From: Candidatus Zhuqueibacterota bacterium
Lineage (GTDB): Bacteria; Zhuqueibacterota; QNDG01
Assembly: GCA_003645915.1 (NCBI GenBank)
Contig: QNDG01000062.1
Location: forward strand, 1 to 7,238
Direction: 5' to 3'
Length of the DNA stretch: 7,238 bases
Below the pieces are notes generated by a model that had not been told where the DNA came from, searched no databases, and saw only the letters and a list, made by a program, of their open reading frames with translations. The number at the start of each line of letters is the position of its first letter. Positions within the stretch are counted from its first letter, which is position 1. Shown one piece after another: positions 6,965-7,238 of the stretch. The translations under genes were made by a program, and so were the position numbers.

Positions 6965-7147
6965 TAAATCAGCTCATCTTTATTCGTTTATATACTCATG
7001 GGAGTGGTACGTCTCGAAACGCTGATTTTGCGGAAAATAACACCTATACAATTTGTTTCTGAAATTTTCAATGAACAGATGTTGCAGAAACTATCAGTTA
7101 TTTTAAATCAACTTGTATTATGGGCAGATTTTTTGTCTTTTTACAAG

Positions 7148-7164
7148 TTTATGAATTATTCAGG
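7148..7164 (-). repeat. Right terminal inverted repeat of the IS
   Basis: TTTATGAATTATTCAGG is the exact inverse of the left end at 5544-5560, 17 of 17 bases. It ends flush against the right CTAA duplication. Confidence 0.95.
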
Positions 7165-7168
7165 CTAA
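7165..7168. repeat. Right target-site duplication of the IS (CTAA)
   Basis: CTAA directly outside the right inverted repeat is identical to 5540-5543. Removing the IS and one copy restores a continuous pre-insertion sequence, ...TTCATT-CTAA-AAGGTT.... Confidence 0.85.
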
Positions 7169-7237
7169 AAGGTTAAACCTGATGTTTTGAAAAAGTTCTT
7201 CATATGTCCAGCCGTGACGATTCTGCAAAATTAAAGC
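7166..7237 (-). pseudogene. Possible transposase N-terminal fragment, cut by window edge and ending at the IS
   Basis: A minus-strand frame is open from the right edge for 24 codons and contains NRHGWTYEELFQNIRFNLL. This resembles the early region of IS1182/IS5-like transposases, where a W/L-x-x-E-E-L-x-x-x-x-x-F-N-L-L type segment precedes the catalytic domain. The match is from memory of the pattern only. Today the frame ends at a TGA inside the IS end (7162-7160). In the reconstructed pre-insertion sequence it would end almost as soon, at LLE then TGA, so the gene was probably already truncated before the IS1380 element landed. It could instead be the true C-terminus of an unrelated protein. 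Confidence 0.3.
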
Positions 7238-7238
7238 C

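Larger units (their letters stand above)
5544..7164 (+). mobile_element. Complete IS1380-family insertion sequence, 1,621 bp
   Basis: The element is bounded by perfect 17-bp inverted repeats beginning CCTGAATAATTCATAAA and flanked by CTAA on both sides. It holds one transposase gene covering most of its length. The CCT start of the ends, the length near 1.6-1.7 kb and the transposase type all match IS1380. Inside the right end, 183 bp of non-coding sequence separate the transposase stop from the inverted repeat. Intact gene, perfect ends and an undamaged target duplication suggest a recent, probably still mobile, insertion. Some relatives (ISEcp1) drive neighbouring genes from outward promoters. 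No clear outward promoter is visible at the left end next to the DUF1566 gene. Confidence 0.95.

Noticed and set aside
6961..7062. 33-codon frame starting at an ATGA overlap with the transposase stop
   Set aside because: The overlap looks like translational coupling, but the peptide is short, has no recognised features, and no second gene is expected in an IS1380 element.
6998..7168. 56-codon frame in the IS tail
   Set aside because: It has no ribosome site, and its stop codon comes from the target-site duplication, so the frame would differ at every insertion site. It is probably chance.
1..7238. CRISPR array, tRNA, rRNA, toxin-antitoxin or defence operon
   Set aside because: No regularly spaced repeats, no RNA-gene signatures and no matching protein motifs were seen on either strand.

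Overview
The window looks like a chromosomal piece of an AT-rich, Gram-negative bacterium. Four of the five substantial genes are envelope proteins with signal peptides or membrane segments. Two of them (a TolC-type outer-membrane channel and a CBM9-like/DUF5916 beta-barrel protein) need an outer membrane. The DUF5916 family is common in the Bacteroidetes/FCB and Gemmatimonadota-type lineages. The clear Shine-Dalgarno sequences here (GGAGGTG, AAAGGGG, AGGAG) are stronger than is usual in Bacteroidetes proper, so a less-studied FCB-like phylum is my guess. This is inference; there is no marker gene in the window.

Layout, right to left, because the cellular genes are all on the minus strand. 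(1) Positions 7166-7237 hold a short coding remnant resembling the N-terminal part of a transposase. (2) Positions 5544-7164 are a complete 1,621-bp insertion sequence of the IS1380 family. It has an intact DDE transposase on the plus strand, perfect 17-bp terminal inverted repeats and a 4-bp target duplication (CTAA). (3) Positions 5478-4540 encode a protein with about five membrane segments and a C-terminal DUF1566/Lcl_C-like domain; the IS lies about 60 bp upstream of its GTG start. (4) Positions 4186-4539 are a gene-poor spacer with a tandem heptamer repeat and a 59-codon open frame of unknown meaning. (5) Positions 4185-2026 encode the DUF5916 outer-membrane protein and, 19 bp later, 2006-1080 encode a lipoprotein with a PepSY-like domain followed by a LamG/DUF1080-like domain. 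(6) After a terminator-like hairpin, a TolC-family gene starts at 976 and runs off the left edge.

The DUF5916 barrel and the lipoprotein are almost certainly co-transcribed. Both are predicted to reach the outer membrane and both carry beta-sandwich domains of types often associated with carbohydrate, so a shared surface or periplasmic role is plausible. No substrate can be read from the sequence. The TolC gene probably begins, or continues, an efflux operon lying to the left of the window. I see no CRISPR array, rRNA, tRNA or recognisable defence system. The best-supported notable item is the intact, apparently recently inserted IS.
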